A DNA stretch of 53,001 nt from Parcubacteria group bacterium M6-OD1-3 (lineage in GTDB: Bacteria; Patescibacteriota; Minisyncoccia; Moranbacterales; UBA9337), in contig LSNR01000009.1 of assembly GCA_003056165.1 (NCBI GenBank), positions 1-53,001 of the forward strand, in the 5' to 3' direction. This document shows, one piece after another, positions 21,936 to 31,800 of this stretch. The notes under the pieces are model-generated. The model saw only the letters and a program-made list of their open reading frames with translations, did no database searches and was not told the origin of the DNA. The translations under genes and the position numbers were made by a program. Position 1 is the first letter of the stretch. Every line of letters begins with the position of its first letter.

Positions 21936-23144
21936 ATGGAAAAAAGTCAAGAGGTCATAATTGATAAAAAAAATGGAACTTTTTCGAATAAAAATATTAA
22001 GGTCGCTTTAGTTCATGATTTTTTGGTCCAATATGGTGGAGCTGAAAAAGTTTTAGAGACTTTATGCGAAATGTTTCCGTCAGCGCCGATTTACACTCTA
22101 ATTTATGACAAAGAAAAACTAGGCGAGAAATTTGGCGACAGAGAAATTAAAACTTCTTTTTTACAAAAATTCCCGAAATTTATTTTACGTAAATATCGGC
22201 GATACTTGTTGCCTTTTATGCCGACAGCTCCAGAAACATTTGACCTGCGTGATTTTGATTTGGTTATCTCATCATCTGGAGCATGGAGTAAGGGAATTGT
22301 AACCAGATTAAATACAGTTCATATCGCTTACTTGCACTCGCCAATGAGATTTGTTTGGGACTATAATGAAAAATATTTGCAAGCTATCGGAAAAAAAATC
22401 GGATTTTGCAAGAGAATGTTTTTGAGCTATTTGCGTATTTGGGATTATGAAGCGACGCAACGACCAGATATTCTGATTGCCAATTCCAAATATACTCAAA
22501 AACGAATTGAAAAATATTATCGGCGAGAGAATGAGGTGATTTATCCGCCGGCCTTTATTGGAAGTGAAGCTGTTAATCATCCGAACATAGTTACAGGCGA
22601 TAACCCCGTAATTCAAAATTTAGAAAAAGATACAAACAATGAAAAATATTTTTTGGTAGTTTCTCGTTTATCGGCTTATAAAAAAGTTGATTTAGTTGTA
22701 GAGGCATTTAATAAATTAGAATTACCATTGATAGTTATTGGCGAAGGAGAACAGGAAAAATATTTAAGAAAAATCGCTAACAAAAACATAAAAATTCTAG
22801 GTTGGAAAAGTGAAAAAAAATTGCAGAAGTATTATCAAAATGCGCGTGCTTTTGTTTTTCCGACAGTCGATGACTTTGGAATTACAATGGTAGAAGCGAT
22901 GAGTTGGGGTATTCCTATTATTGCAATTAGAAAAGGTGGAGCAAAGGAAATTGTTAAAGAAGGAGTTAGTGGCGAATTTTTCGATGCACAAACAGTAGAG
23001 GTTCTTTCCGATGGAGTGCGAAGGTTTATAGAGAATGAAGAGACTTATAATAAAGATATCATAATAAGAGAAGCGGAAAAATTTTCCAAAGAAAAGTTCA
23101 AGGAAAAAGTTTGGGAAGTAATCAGAAATATAATAATAAATTAA
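21936..23144 (+). CDS. Glycosyltransferase family 4 (GT-B, mannosyltransferase-like)
   Basis: The N-terminal Rossmann-like domain shows 'KVALVHDFLVQYGGAEKVLE', the C-terminal one 'FLVVSRLSAYKKVDLVVEAF'. The nucleotide-sugar-binding motif is 'FPTVDDFGITMVEAMSWGIP' (about residues 308-327), with the E-x7-E pair of GT4 enzymes. 'LHSPMRFVWDYNEKY' and 'RPDILIANSKYTQKRIEKYY' are also typical. At 402 aa it is full length. GDP-mannose or a similar donor is likely, but the sugar cannot be read from sequence. It should act on the inner face of the membrane in surface glycan assembly. It stands alone between the eroded zone and holB. Confidence 0.9.
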   Translation: MEKSQEVIIDKKNGTFSNKNIKVALVHDFLVQYGGAEKVLETLCEMFPSAPIYTLIYDKEKLGEKFGDREIKTSFLQKFPKFILRKYRRYLLPFMPTAPETFDLRDFDLVISSSGAWSKGIVTRLNTVHIAYLHSPMRFVWDYNEKYLQAIGKKIGFCKRMFLSYLRIWDYEATQRPDILIANSKYTQKRIEKYYRRENEVIYPPAFIGSEAVNHPNIVTGDNPVIQNLEKDTNNEKYFLVVSRLSAYKKVDLVVEAFNKLELPLIVIGEGEQEKYLRKIANKNIKILGWKSEKKLQKYYQNARAFVFPTVDDFGITMVEAMSWGIPIIAIRKGGAKEIVKEGVSGEFFDAQTVEVLSDGVRRFIENEETYNKDIIIREAEKFSKEKFKEKVWEVIRNIIIN

Positions 23145-23189
23145 TAATACGGTCAATTTAAGTATTTAACTGTGTGGTGATGGAAAATC

Positions 23190-23213
23190 TTGTGTATCTT
23201 TAAAGATACACAA
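23190..23213. repeat. 24-bp perfect palindrome upstream of holB
   Basis: ttgtgtatcttt joins directly to aaagatacacaa. An outer aactgt/acagtt pair extends it loosely. It lies between the GT4 gene and holB without a T-run, so it may be a weak terminator or a binding site. Confidence 0.6.
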
Positions 23214-23304
23214 ACAGTTTAATTATTCATGACAGAATGGTGCTAAGTTTTTTTTAAATTAAATTAAAAAACAAGAATGGTTTTTAATTTATGATGGATA
23301 CAAA

Positions 23305-24219
23305 ATGATTATTGGACACAAAAAACAAATTGAATTTTTAGAAAATATTTTGCAATCTGAAAATATTCCGCAAGCATATCTTTTTATCGGTCCGGAAAGT
23401 GTGGGTAAGTTTTTTATTGCTGAAATGTTTGCAAAAGCTTTGATTGACGGAGAAATAAATCTAAATAATGATTTGGAAGATGATAATACAAAGAAACAAA
23501 TTTTAGATTTGGAAATTTTACAACCGGAAATTATTGAAAAAAAAGGAGTTGTGAAAATAAAAAATATTAAAGTTGAAAGAGTTCGTGATGCACAAAAAAA
23601 TTTAGCACTTTTTCCAATGACTGGAAAATTTCGAATTTTAATTATTGATGATGCGCAAAAGCTAAACACCGCTTCCCAGAATACTTTATTGAAAACGCTA
23701 GAAGAACCGAATAAAACTTCCGTTATAATTTTAATTGTCAGTGAAGAGGAAAAAATATTGAGTACAATAAAGTCCAGATGTCGGCGAATAGATTTTAACT
23801 TGGTAGGATTGGATCAAATAAAAAATGGCTTATCTGGTAAAAAGGGTGAAAATGTTTTAAATAAAATTGCAATTTATTCGATGGGTCGTCCTGGTATGGC
23901 AAAACAACTTTTGCAGAATGACAATAAAATAATGGAACAAGATGATGTGATTAAAGAATTAAAAGAGATAGGTACAATGAATAATATCCAGAAATTCGAG
24001 TTGGCGGAAAACTATGCAAAAAATTTACCGAAGGCTTTGAAAAATATAGAACTCTGGATATGGTTTTTGCGAATTCAGGCTTATAAAAATTTAAAAGATG
24101 ATTCTAGATTAAAAATATATTATACAATAATAGACAAACTGGAAAATGTTTTACAAAAATTGAAAAAAACAGGAATAAACAGCCGTCTAGTATTGGAAAA
24201 TTTATTTTTAGAATTATGA
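23305..24219 (+). CDS. holB: DNA polymerase III delta prime subunit
   Basis: AAA+ clamp-loader subunit. 'MIIGHKKQIEFLENILQSEN' and 'IPQAYLFIGPESVGKFF' open the ATPase fold. The P-loop at residues 29-36 is degenerate (GKF instead of GKS/T), as expected for the non-hydrolysing delta prime. 'KFRILIIDDAQKLNTASQNTLLKTLEEP' is the family's Walker B region. 'STIKSRCRRIDF' supplies the SRC arginine finger. The zinc-binding cysteines found in many HolB and DnaX proteins are absent. 304 aa is slightly short but complete. Its TGA stop overlaps the ATG of the next gene by 4 bp, so the two are translationally coupled. Together with dnaX in this window it gives part of the clamp loader. Confidence 0.92.
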   Translation: MIIGHKKQIEFLENILQSENIPQAYLFIGPESVGKFFIAEMFAKALIDGEINLNNDLEDDNTKKQILDLEILQPEIIEKKGVVKIKNIKVERVRDAQKNLALFPMTGKFRILIIDDAQKLNTASQNTLLKTLEEPNKTSVIILIVSEEEKILSTIKSRCRRIDFNLVGLDQIKNGLSGKKGENVLNKIAIYSMGRPGMAKQLLQNDNKIMEQDDVIKELKEIGTMNNIQKFELAENYAKNLPKALKNIELWIWFLRIQAYKNLKDDSRLKIYYTIIDKLENVLQKLKKTGINSRLVLENLFLEL

Positions 24220-25127
24220 AAAATAAAAAAAGAAAACATTGGGCTGAAGCTAAAAAGAAGAAAAGTAAATTTAGTAAAATAGCTTACGCCAAAATAGTAT
24301 ATAGTTTGTTGGCGATTGTTTTTGTCGGAGTAACGATTTATTCTTTTGTTTTTTCAAGTTTTTTAGAGGTTGAAAAGATATCTATTGTCGGATTAAAAAA
24401 AATATCATTGGATGAAGTTCAACAAGAAGTAGATAATTTAAAAGATGGAAAATATCTGGAATTAATTCCTAAAAATAATTTTTTGTTTTTGCGTTCGGGA
24501 AAAATAAAGCAAAAACTTAAAGATAAATTTAAACGAATAGATGAAATAGAAGTTGAAAAAAAATTTCCTAATCAAATTAAAATTAAAATAACGGAGCGAA
24601 ATACAATTTTAGTTTTATGTGCAGAAGGTAATTGTTATTTTGTAGATAAAAATGGTAATGCTTATGCGAAAGCTGATTTTAATTCTGCCGAAGTTAAACA
24701 AAATAATTTGATAAAATTAATTGATGAGAGTAATGAAAAAATTAAGGAAGGTGAAAATATTTTTTCAGAAAAGTTTGTAAAATTCATAACAAATGTTTCC
24801 AGTAAATTTAAAGAAAATTTAAACATTGACTTGCTTGATGAATACAGGACAAAATCTTGTGTGGCAGAAGAGATAATCGTTCAAACAAGTAGAGGTTGGG
24901 ATATTTATTTAAGCACTCGTTTTCCAATTGAAAAATCTATTCAAATGCTTAAAATTCTTTTCAACAGACAACTTACCTTAAAAGAAATTAATAATTTGGA
25001 ATATGTCGATCTTCGTTCGGAAAATAAAATTTTCTATAGGATGAAAGGTGATGCTGTAAAAGAAGAAAAAGAGATTGAGGCTATGAAGAAAAAAGAAGTT
25101 GAGCAAAGTAGCAAGGATAAAGAATGA
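24216..25127 (+). CDS. FtsQ/DivIB-like cell-division protein
   Basis: Bitopic membrane protein: a basic N-terminus, one membrane segment 'IVYSLLAIVFVGVTIYSFVF' (about residues 28-47), then a POTRA domain 'FLEVEKISIVGLKKISLDEVQQEV' and the FtsQ-type domain 'FKRIDEIEVEKKFPNQIKIKITER'. 'YFVDKNGNAYAKADF' is also characteristic. FtsQ links the early divisome to FtsL/FtsB and the septal synthase. At 303 aa it fits the family of about 260-310. It overlaps holB by 4 bp (ATGA). The dcw genes murD and an ftsA-like gene are elsewhere in the window, so the cluster is dispersed. A terminator follows at 25161. Confidence 0.82.
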   Translation: MKNKKRKHWAEAKKKKSKFSKIAYAKIVYSLLAIVFVGVTIYSFVFSSFLEVEKISIVGLKKISLDEVQQEVDNLKDGKYLELIPKNNFLFLRSGKIKQKLKDKFKRIDEIEVEKKFPNQIKIKITERNTILVLCAEGNCYFVDKNGNAYAKADFNSAEVKQNNLIKLIDESNEKIKEGENIFSEKFVKFITNVSSKFKENLNIDLLDEYRTKSCVAEEIIVQTSRGWDIYLSTRFPIEKSIQMLKILFNRQLTLKEINNLEYVDLRSENKIFYRMKGDAVKEEKEIEAMKKKEVEQSSKDKE

Positions 25128-25160
25128 AAAATGCAAATGATTTTTTTTAAAAAAATATTA

Positions 25161-25206
25161 AAAACTACAGAGTTTTTCCAATAGTGGATAAAGTCTCTGT
25201 AGTTTT
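25161..25206. terminator. Bidirectional hairpin terminator, copy 2 of the repeated element
   Basis: Arms aaaactacagag / ctctgtagtttt with loop tttttccaatagtggataaa. Not only the stem but also the loop (ccaat.g.ggataaa) matches the copy at 11279. It separates ftsQ-like and the minus-strand GT39 gene. Confidence 0.8.
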
Positions 25207-25243
25207 ATTTTAGTTGAACGCTACTGAGAAATAGAATTTAAAT

Positions 25244-27061
25244 TTATTGGATATGATAAATTAAGATTGATGTGCCAACTTGATAGGTTGGTTGATATTT
25301 CGTAACCCAACGCCAAGATTCATTATCCGGTTTGCGAGGTGTTCCATCTGGTTTAAGGCGAGTATCATAAACACTACCTTGTAAGAAATTAGTGGAAACA
25401 GCGTACCAGCCTTTTTCGATTGGTCGCTTGCTGTCCCACCATTGGATATATTTATCTCCCAAATAGTATTTCGGATTTCCGCCACCGAAATAATCTACTC
25501 GGACATCTTTTATTTCAGGATGTTTGTTTAAGAATATTTGCAATCTTTTCAAATCTTGTCCCCAATCAGTATTGGAATCGGTTACATAATGATAGCCATT
25601 TTTTGGTCCACCAGCAATTTCATTGAAATAAGAAAGATAATAAGGGTAATTTATTATTGGCTCAGCGATTAACCAAACCAATAATAATGTGAATAAATAT
25701 TTTGAAAAGCTAGATTTTCTTTTTGGAATAAACTTAAAGTAATCGTGAATTTTCTTTGCAACTAGAATGTAGGTAAACGGAAGAATTGGGAAGAGGTGAC
25801 GAAAGCCGATATTTAAATTTCCAGTGATGCTGAGGTAAGCATAGAGGATAATAAAGCCAAGTAGAGTATATTCAACAACATTCGATCTTAACCAGCGTAA
25901 GACATTATTAAAATTACGCTGACAAATTTTCTCTCCAGAGATTTTTATAGCGGAAAAAATTTGAAAAAGTGTAAATAATGAGGCAAAGAAAATTAAAATT
26001 AAGAAAGGCAAAGTTTCTTTAAAGGCAAAGACGGTTGGGAAATATGCAGGAAAAGCGTTGTCTGATACTTCACCCATAAAGTAGGCTCCATTTCCCCCAG
26101 CGACTCTTTTAAAGACCATCCCGACTCCAAGAATATATTCTGCCATTGGTCGTGAGATGTCGCTTTGATTTAATGCTAGCATTACTTTGCGAGTAATTTG
26201 ACTGTCAGGGTTAATATCATCAGCTTGAAAATAAAAGTCAACGGTTTTATGAAAATTTTCCGCAGGCATTTTATAAGTATTGGGAATATAATAAGCCCAG
26301 ACAATAACTAAAGAAAGAGTGAAAGCTATAACGCCTTTACTAAAATAATCAAACCAGACCTTCAATCTGTTTGTTCGTACTTTTTTAATAAGCGGATAAA
26401 AAATTAGAACCAATCCTAATATTGGGAAAGCTACAATTGAGGAAAATTTCGCTAACTGCAAAAGTCCCAAAAACAATCCGCCAATGAGGGCATTTTTCCA
26501 AGTTGGTTTTTTAATAAATTTTAAAAAATAATAAAAGGCAAAAGTGAAAAATGCTGCTATTCCTAAATCGGTTGTTACATAGTGATTGTGTCCAAGAATG
26601 TTTGGATCAAAAGAATAGAAAACAAATGCTAGAAGTCCGGCTAGTGTACCGGCTATTTCCTTGGTCCATTTAAAAATAAAAAGTCCAAACACGAGTGATA
26701 ATAAAATAATCGGAATCCTCGCCCAAAAAATTATTTTGTCCGGATTATTACCAGCTTCCCATAGTAAATGTCGACCAGCAGTCCATTGCCCGTTCACTTT
26801 TTCTGTCCAAAATTTTTGTGAAGTATCAAAATTTAAATTCATAAAAAGCAATGGAAAAGCGGCGAGATTTTTTATAAGAGGGGGATGCTCAGGATTTAAT
26901 CGCATATCATGCTGAGTAAGATAGGAATATCCAGCTGGGATATGTGCTACTTCATCAAAAGTAATAGCGTCGTTATTGGCATTGAGAATTGATACTCCTA
27001 GAAATATCACTGAAATAACGACGATGATTAATTGATACCTTTGTTTTAAAAATTTTTGCAT
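25244..27061 (-). CDS. GT39/PMT-like membrane glycosyltransferase
   Basis: Polytopic membrane protein of 605 aa with roughly 10-12 hydrophobic segments. The first extracytoplasmic loop carries 'ITFDEVAHIPAGYSYL' and 'LNPEHPPLIKNLAAFPLL', the acidic (D/E) and HPP motifs of the PMT/ArnT (GT39, GT-C fold) enzymes. These enzymes transfer sugar from a polyprenyl-phosphate donor to protein or lipid outside the membrane. 'WARIPIILLSLVFGLFIFKW' and 'GHNHYVTTDLGIAAF' support this. The C-terminal soluble part contains 'NYPYYLSYFNEIAGGPKNGY' and 'DSNTDWGQDLKRL', typical of bacterial GT39-like proteins. It forms a same-strand pair with the next GT39-like gene (25 bp gap). Confidence 0.85.
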   Translation of the reverse strand: MQKFLKQRYQLIIVVISVIFLGVSILNANNDAITFDEVAHIPAGYSYLTQHDMRLNPEHPPLIKNLAAFPLLFMNLNFDTSQKFWTEKVNGQWTAGRHLLWEAGNNPDKIIFWARIPIILLSLVFGLFIFKWTKEIAGTLAGLLAFVFYSFDPNILGHNHYVTTDLGIAAFFTFAFYYFLKFIKKPTWKNALIGGLFLGLLQLAKFSSIVAFPILGLVLIFYPLIKKVRTNRLKVWFDYFSKGVIAFTLSLVIVWAYYIPNTYKMPAENFHKTVDFYFQADDINPDSQITRKVMLALNQSDISRPMAEYILGVGMVFKRVAGGNGAYFMGEVSDNAFPAYFPTVFAFKETLPFLILIFFASLFTLFQIFSAIKISGEKICQRNFNNVLRWLRSNVVEYTLLGFIILYAYLSITGNLNIGFRHLFPILPFTYILVAKKIHDYFKFIPKRKSSFSKYLFTLLLVWLIAEPIINYPYYLSYFNEIAGGPKNGYHYVTDSNTDWGQDLKRLQIFLNKHPEIKDVRVDYFGGGNPKYYLGDKYIQWWDSKRPIEKGWYAVSTNFLQGSVYDTRLKPDGTPRKPDNESWRWVTKYQPTYQVGTSILIYHIQ

Positions 27062-27086
27062 ATTTTTATTATTAAGTTTTATTAGT

Positions 27087-28703
27087 TTATTTTTGAACTG
27101 TCCAAATAATTTGTTGTCGATTATTTATTTTTTTAGAAAATGCTCTAAGTTTTAAATTAGGATATAGGTTGATAAGTTTGTCTACAACCCAGCGCTGATT
27201 ATCGGTCATAATAAAAATATAATTGCGGTCATACTTACTTGGCAATTTTCTTGTTATATAATCAAGTTGGTCTTGATGTACTCGATAGGTGTTAGGCATT
27301 TTATAATTAAATAACTTAATTGGGATTATTTGCATATTTCCAGCAATGACAATCTTCTTTTTATTATTTGGTAAAGTTTCTAAATAATTTGAAATGCTCA
27401 TCAAATTTGCCTCAAAAGACTCTGCTTGCTTGGGATTATTTGCCCAGAAATAATGATACTTAATTACATTACCAACGCTGATAATTACTAAAGAAATAAT
27501 AATCAAAGATATAACACTTAATTTAAAATTGCGTTTATTTTTTGTTGTGTCCATTTTTCCAAAAATCCAAAGAAAAGGGATTGTTGCAATTATGTAAGTA
27601 GCTGGCAGGGTGCCGATGGCTCGTAGGGCGTGAGGTAATCCTTCAGCACTTAAAAATTCGGGAGATAACATTCCAAAAAACCAAGCCAAAAGAAAACTAT
27701 AGACATAAAATTTTCGGTCACGAATATTATTTTTAAATCGTAAAAATAATAAATGAAACCACTTAGAAATCAGATAAATCAATCCGATTAAAAATGAAAT
27801 TCCTAAAATTGGATTAAGTATTGGATAGGGCGGATAATTATGTCGCCAATTCTGGTCTCCCCAGAAAGTATATTGAACCAAACTCAATCCCAAACTTTTC
27901 CCAGCAGTTTTTAAAAGATGGCCATGATTCATTGCTGGAGAAAAAATGGAAATTTCTCCAGAACGAGAATTTAGATATGCTGGGTGATGATAAAAAGTTA
28001 AAAGCATTGGCGACATAGAAGCTATAGAGAATATTATAAAAATCAATGCAGGGAACCAATAGTCACGCAGAAAATTCTTCTTCGTTATCCAAAGAGCAAC
28101 AAATAAAATTAGTAAAATTGCCGGAGCGATGCGGAAAGCGATGTATGTGTGCAATCCAATTCCAAAAACAAATCCGGCGAGGGCAAAATATAGGTATTGC
28201 TTTAAGCGTTCTAATTTGAAAGCTTTATTGTTTCTAATACCGTGGAATAAAAAATAAAAAGAAAAAGTTAAAATAGCGGGAAGCATAATGGCACGAAAAG
28301 CAATGCGAGAAAAATTTATTGACCAAAAAGAAAAAGCGACAAAAAATGCGGTGAGTAAACCGGCGCGACGACTGCGAAAGAGTTCTTTGCTAAGCAAATA
28401 ACTTCCCCAAACAGTTAAAAATCCAAAAATAATGGAAGGGAATTTCAATCCCAAAATCGTTATGCCAAAAAAGTGGTAAGAGAGAGCGATTAAATTCATA
28501 AACAATCCTTCGCGACCATTGTTATCAGTATAAAACCACCTGTAATCACCAGAATAAAAAGTTTTTAAAGCATCTATCCCATTAACCGCTTCATCTGGAT
28601 AAATTCCACTTGGGGCACCCTCAATATTATAAATACGAACAGCTAGAGCAAGAACTAAAATTAAAATTAATGTTAATGTTGGGATTATTTTTTTTATTTT
28701 CAT
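27087..28703 (-). CDS. Membrane glycosyltransferase, GT39/ArnT-like
   Basis: The start chosen is ATG 28703 (MKIKKIIPTLTLILILVLAL), since the track's extra residues to 28727 come from a REP-like palindrome. The 538-residue product has about ten membrane segments. The first outer loop 'YNIEGAPSGIYPDEAVNGID' holds the acidic catalytic motif of GT-C enzymes, and 'SGDYRWFYTDNNGREGLFMN' follows. The C-terminal 110 residues are extracytoplasmic ('MPNTYRVHQDQLDYITRKLP'). It most likely transfers a lipid-linked sugar onto surface material. It is transcribed ahead of the other GT39 gene, and the two may share a substrate lipid. Confidence 0.8.
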   Translation of the reverse strand: MKIKKIIPTLTLILILVLALAVRIYNIEGAPSGIYPDEAVNGIDALKTFYSGDYRWFYTDNNGREGLFMNLIALSYHFFGITILGLKFPSIIFGFLTVWGSYLLSKELFRSRRAGLLTAFFVAFSFWSINFSRIAFRAIMLPAILTFSFYFLFHGIRNNKAFKLERLKQYLYFALAGFVFGIGLHTYIAFRIAPAILLILFVALWITKKNFLRDYWFPALIFIIFSIASMSPMLLTFYHHPAYLNSRSGEISIFSPAMNHGHLLKTAGKSLGLSLVQYTFWGDQNWRHNYPPYPILNPILGISFLIGLIYLISKWFHLLFLRFKNNIRDRKFYVYSFLLAWFFGMLSPEFLSAEGLPHALRAIGTLPATYIIATIPFLWIFGKMDTTKNKRNFKLSVISLIIISLVIISVGNVIKYHYFWANNPKQAESFEANLMSISNYLETLPNNKKKIVIAGNMQIIPIKLFNYKMPNTYRVHQDQLDYITRKLPSKYDRNYIFIMTDNQRWVVDKLINLYPNLKLRAFSKKINNRQQIIWTVQK

Positions 28704-28719
28704 AGATTGTTTGGTTCGC

Positions 28720-28745
28720 TCCGCCAACCGGCGAATGGCGAATTA
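28720..28745. repeat. REP-like short palindromic repeat, copy A
   Basis: tccgccaaccggcgaatggc and then gaatta contains the palindrome cgcc-aacc-ggcg. A related sequence occurs in reverse orientation at 35402-35425. It is GC-rich within AT-rich flanks. Confidence 0.55.
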
Positions 28746-28787
28746 ATTTTTTTATATTTATTTTCTATACTAATAGTATAACACTTT

Positions 28788-28816
28788 TTGTTAATTCGAT
28801 AAAGTTATGGTATAAT
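28788..28816 (+). promoter_or_regulatory. Extended -10 promoter of the 28.9-38.4 kb cluster
   Basis: ttgtta (28788-28793), a 17-bp spacer and tataat (28811-28816) preceded by TG (tggtataat). Start is expected near 28823, which rules out the TTG at 28825 as a useful start and supports ATG 28858. Confidence 0.7.
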
Positions 28817-28857
28817 TTAAAAAGTTGGAAGTAATCTTTTTTAAACAATTTTTTGCT

Positions 28858-31800
28858 ATGAGTGAAAAAGGGGTAAAAAATAATGAAGATCAGTCGATTG
28901 TTAAAGATGTAGAATTATCGGAAAGTGTAGATGAAAAAATAAAAGAACGAGTAAATAATTTTGTAGAAAAAGTATTTTTAAAAAATAAAAAGTTTTTGAC
29001 TACAGCAAAAAAAGGTTATAGAAAACATGCAGAAGAAAAAGTTCAAGAAAGTTTAGATGTTCTTCACAAAAAAATTCTGGAAGAAGTAATTTCTGGCGAA
29101 TATGATTTAGATAATTTGAATCAAGATAAGTTAAAAGAGCTTGCTGTAAATGTTGCGGAAAATGTTAGCAGAAGTGGTGAAATTACTATTTCAAAAGGAT
29201 TTAAAAAGGCTGTCCGGATGACCTGTAATTATGGCAATGGAAAAACACCAAAAGAAATAATTGTTGATTTGGAAGAATCTGAAATATCAGGAAAGTCTAC
29301 TGGAAATGTAGAACAAAAAGGTGTAAAAACCGAGGAGATTGAATTGGCTAAAAAAAGGAAAGCTTCGGCTGAAAAAAGAAAGAATTTTTTTGAAAAAAAA
29401 TTTGGAATAGATGAGAATTATACTTTAATATCAACGGACGAAAATGGACATGAAGCACCAACGGACAGTTTTACCTTGGTCGAATATATTGTTGGAGATA
29501 CCAAAGGAAAAGATAGAGTGAAAATTGACTGGCATAATGATGGTAAGAAAGAGGAAGTTCCCTATAAGGAATTCATTGCCTTGCTCAAAAAAGGGTTTAC
29601 GAAAGAGGAAATGTCAATATTATCAAAGGAAAAAGGGAATAATGACAAAAAGAATAAAAAAGATTCTGAAAAAAGAGAAATAAGTCTTAACGCTCTAGAA
29701 GATCTATTGGATAACTTTGAAAATAAAATTTCCGCGGAAAATTTTCAAGATTTAGGTGAAGAAATTAGAGCTAGTGCGCATCAAGCTTTTGATGATTTTT
29801 CTAGAAAATTAGAGGAAATAAAAAAATCTAAAAAGTCTGTTTCGGAAATTGATGAAGTTTTTACAGATTCAATAAAGGAAATAAGAAAATTGGATGAATT
29901 GGAAAAAAATTATTTTAATAAAAATAATAAAAATAAAACTAAAAAAAAGGTTGATTTGGAAGAGAAAGAAGAGGATGCAAAAGTAAGAGCGGATAAACAT
30001 CGGGATGAATATTTTAAAGAAATGGGTTGGGGTAAGAAGTCGTCGAATGAAAAAGTGGATGAAGAACTGGCGGGAGATTTGGAACTGGCGGATAAATTTG
30101 CGAAAGAATCCGATGATGAAAAACATTTTGTTGATCAAAAATTAGAAAGAAAATTAGAAGAAATTCTCAAAGATAATCCAGAGATTGAAAAGGAAGTCGT
30201 TAGAAAAACGCTTGATGCCGGAACAAGAGAAACTGCTTACGATAAAGCGGATTTAAAAGACAAAATTTTGATGTTGTTAGGAGAGCACTCAAACCAAGCT
30301 AGACAAAAATATCTTGAAAAAGATTATGATATGGATAGAAGATTGGGTGGAATGAAAAGATTTTTTGGTAAAACTTTTAAGATTGGAAATTTCGAAGAAG
30401 AAATAAATTCTTATAAAGAAAATTACGAAATTGCTAGAGAAAAATACAAGAATGCGATTTTGGAATTGGAAGGACTTGGCGATAGGGAAGAAGCGGAAAT
30501 TTTAGTGCGTGATTTTCAAATTTCCGAACAATTAAGGTGGCGAAATGATAGTTTAGATATTGCGATAGAAAATAATCCTATTTATGAAAATTCTAAGAAA
30601 TTTTTACTTGGAGCAGTGAATAAATATCGTGAAATGCGAAAATGGCCAGGCGATAAAATTTCCGAATTGTTTGGTCTTAAGGGTTTAAGTAAGGGAGTCG
30701 GAATTGTTTCTGGAATGTTAATTACAGGAAAAGCTTTAAAAGAAATTGGAATGGTTGGAAATCCGGCCTACAGAGTTTTTTCAGTGGCGGTTGCATCAGT
30801 TGGGTATAAACAACTTTTAGAAACTGTGACAGAGAAAAAAAGAATAAAAGGAAATGAAAAGAAGGTCAAAGAAGTCCTAAATACATTCGGAGCAGAGTTT
30901 GAAGCTGGAAAAAATATTGATGGGCTTAGTGCGTGGTTATCTGATAAAAATAAAAGTCTAGATAAAGATATCCAGGGCGAAAAATATTGGAAAAAGTGGC
31001 GAACGGTAATGTCTGGTGGCTTGGCAATGGGAACATTTTTTGGTGGCAGTTTATTAAGTGAAAAAATAATGGAACATTTTGGCGGAGGCATTCATCATAA
31101 TCAAATTGAAGTAGATGTGAATGATGAACATAGTTTAAAAGATACTGCTGTTAATAGTGGAAAGATAAAGGAAGAAGTGGAGAAATTTTTAGGTGATAAC
31201 AATATTAAGACAGAAAAAATTCTCAATCCTACGGTTTCACCAACTGAGCCAAATATTCCTGTTGAAAGTTTGGCTAATGATAAAATTATTGAAGAACCTT
31301 TTCCAATAAATTCTGGTAATGAAAATAATATTGAAGTAGACACTCAACAAATAGATAATAATAGAGTAATAAGTACTGGAAATGCTGAATTTCGTGGAGC
31401 TGTAGAAGTAAATAAGGCAGAAATTTCTGTAAATCAAGATGATTTACGTCGTCAAGATTTACCTAGTTCTGAAAATAGCGAAGTCAGTCAAAATAATGTT
31501 CCTGAAAAAACAATTGATATTACAAATCCCAACGTAGAGCAACATAGAAATATTACCGGTTCGGAAATGCAAATCGCCTATGGTTTGGGATTTACACCGA
31601 CGGAGTATTCTCGATTAAATGACATAACTCTGGTGCATATTAGCGATGCTAAAATTAGCGAATTATTGGAAAAAGTCGGTGGGTCAAATAGTATTAATTT
31701 AAATGAAACGACTGTTGGAGAATTTTTCAGACAACTTAATATTAATGATTTGCCAAAAAATATCCAACTTTCGGATATGACGGGAGAAAAATATATTGAA

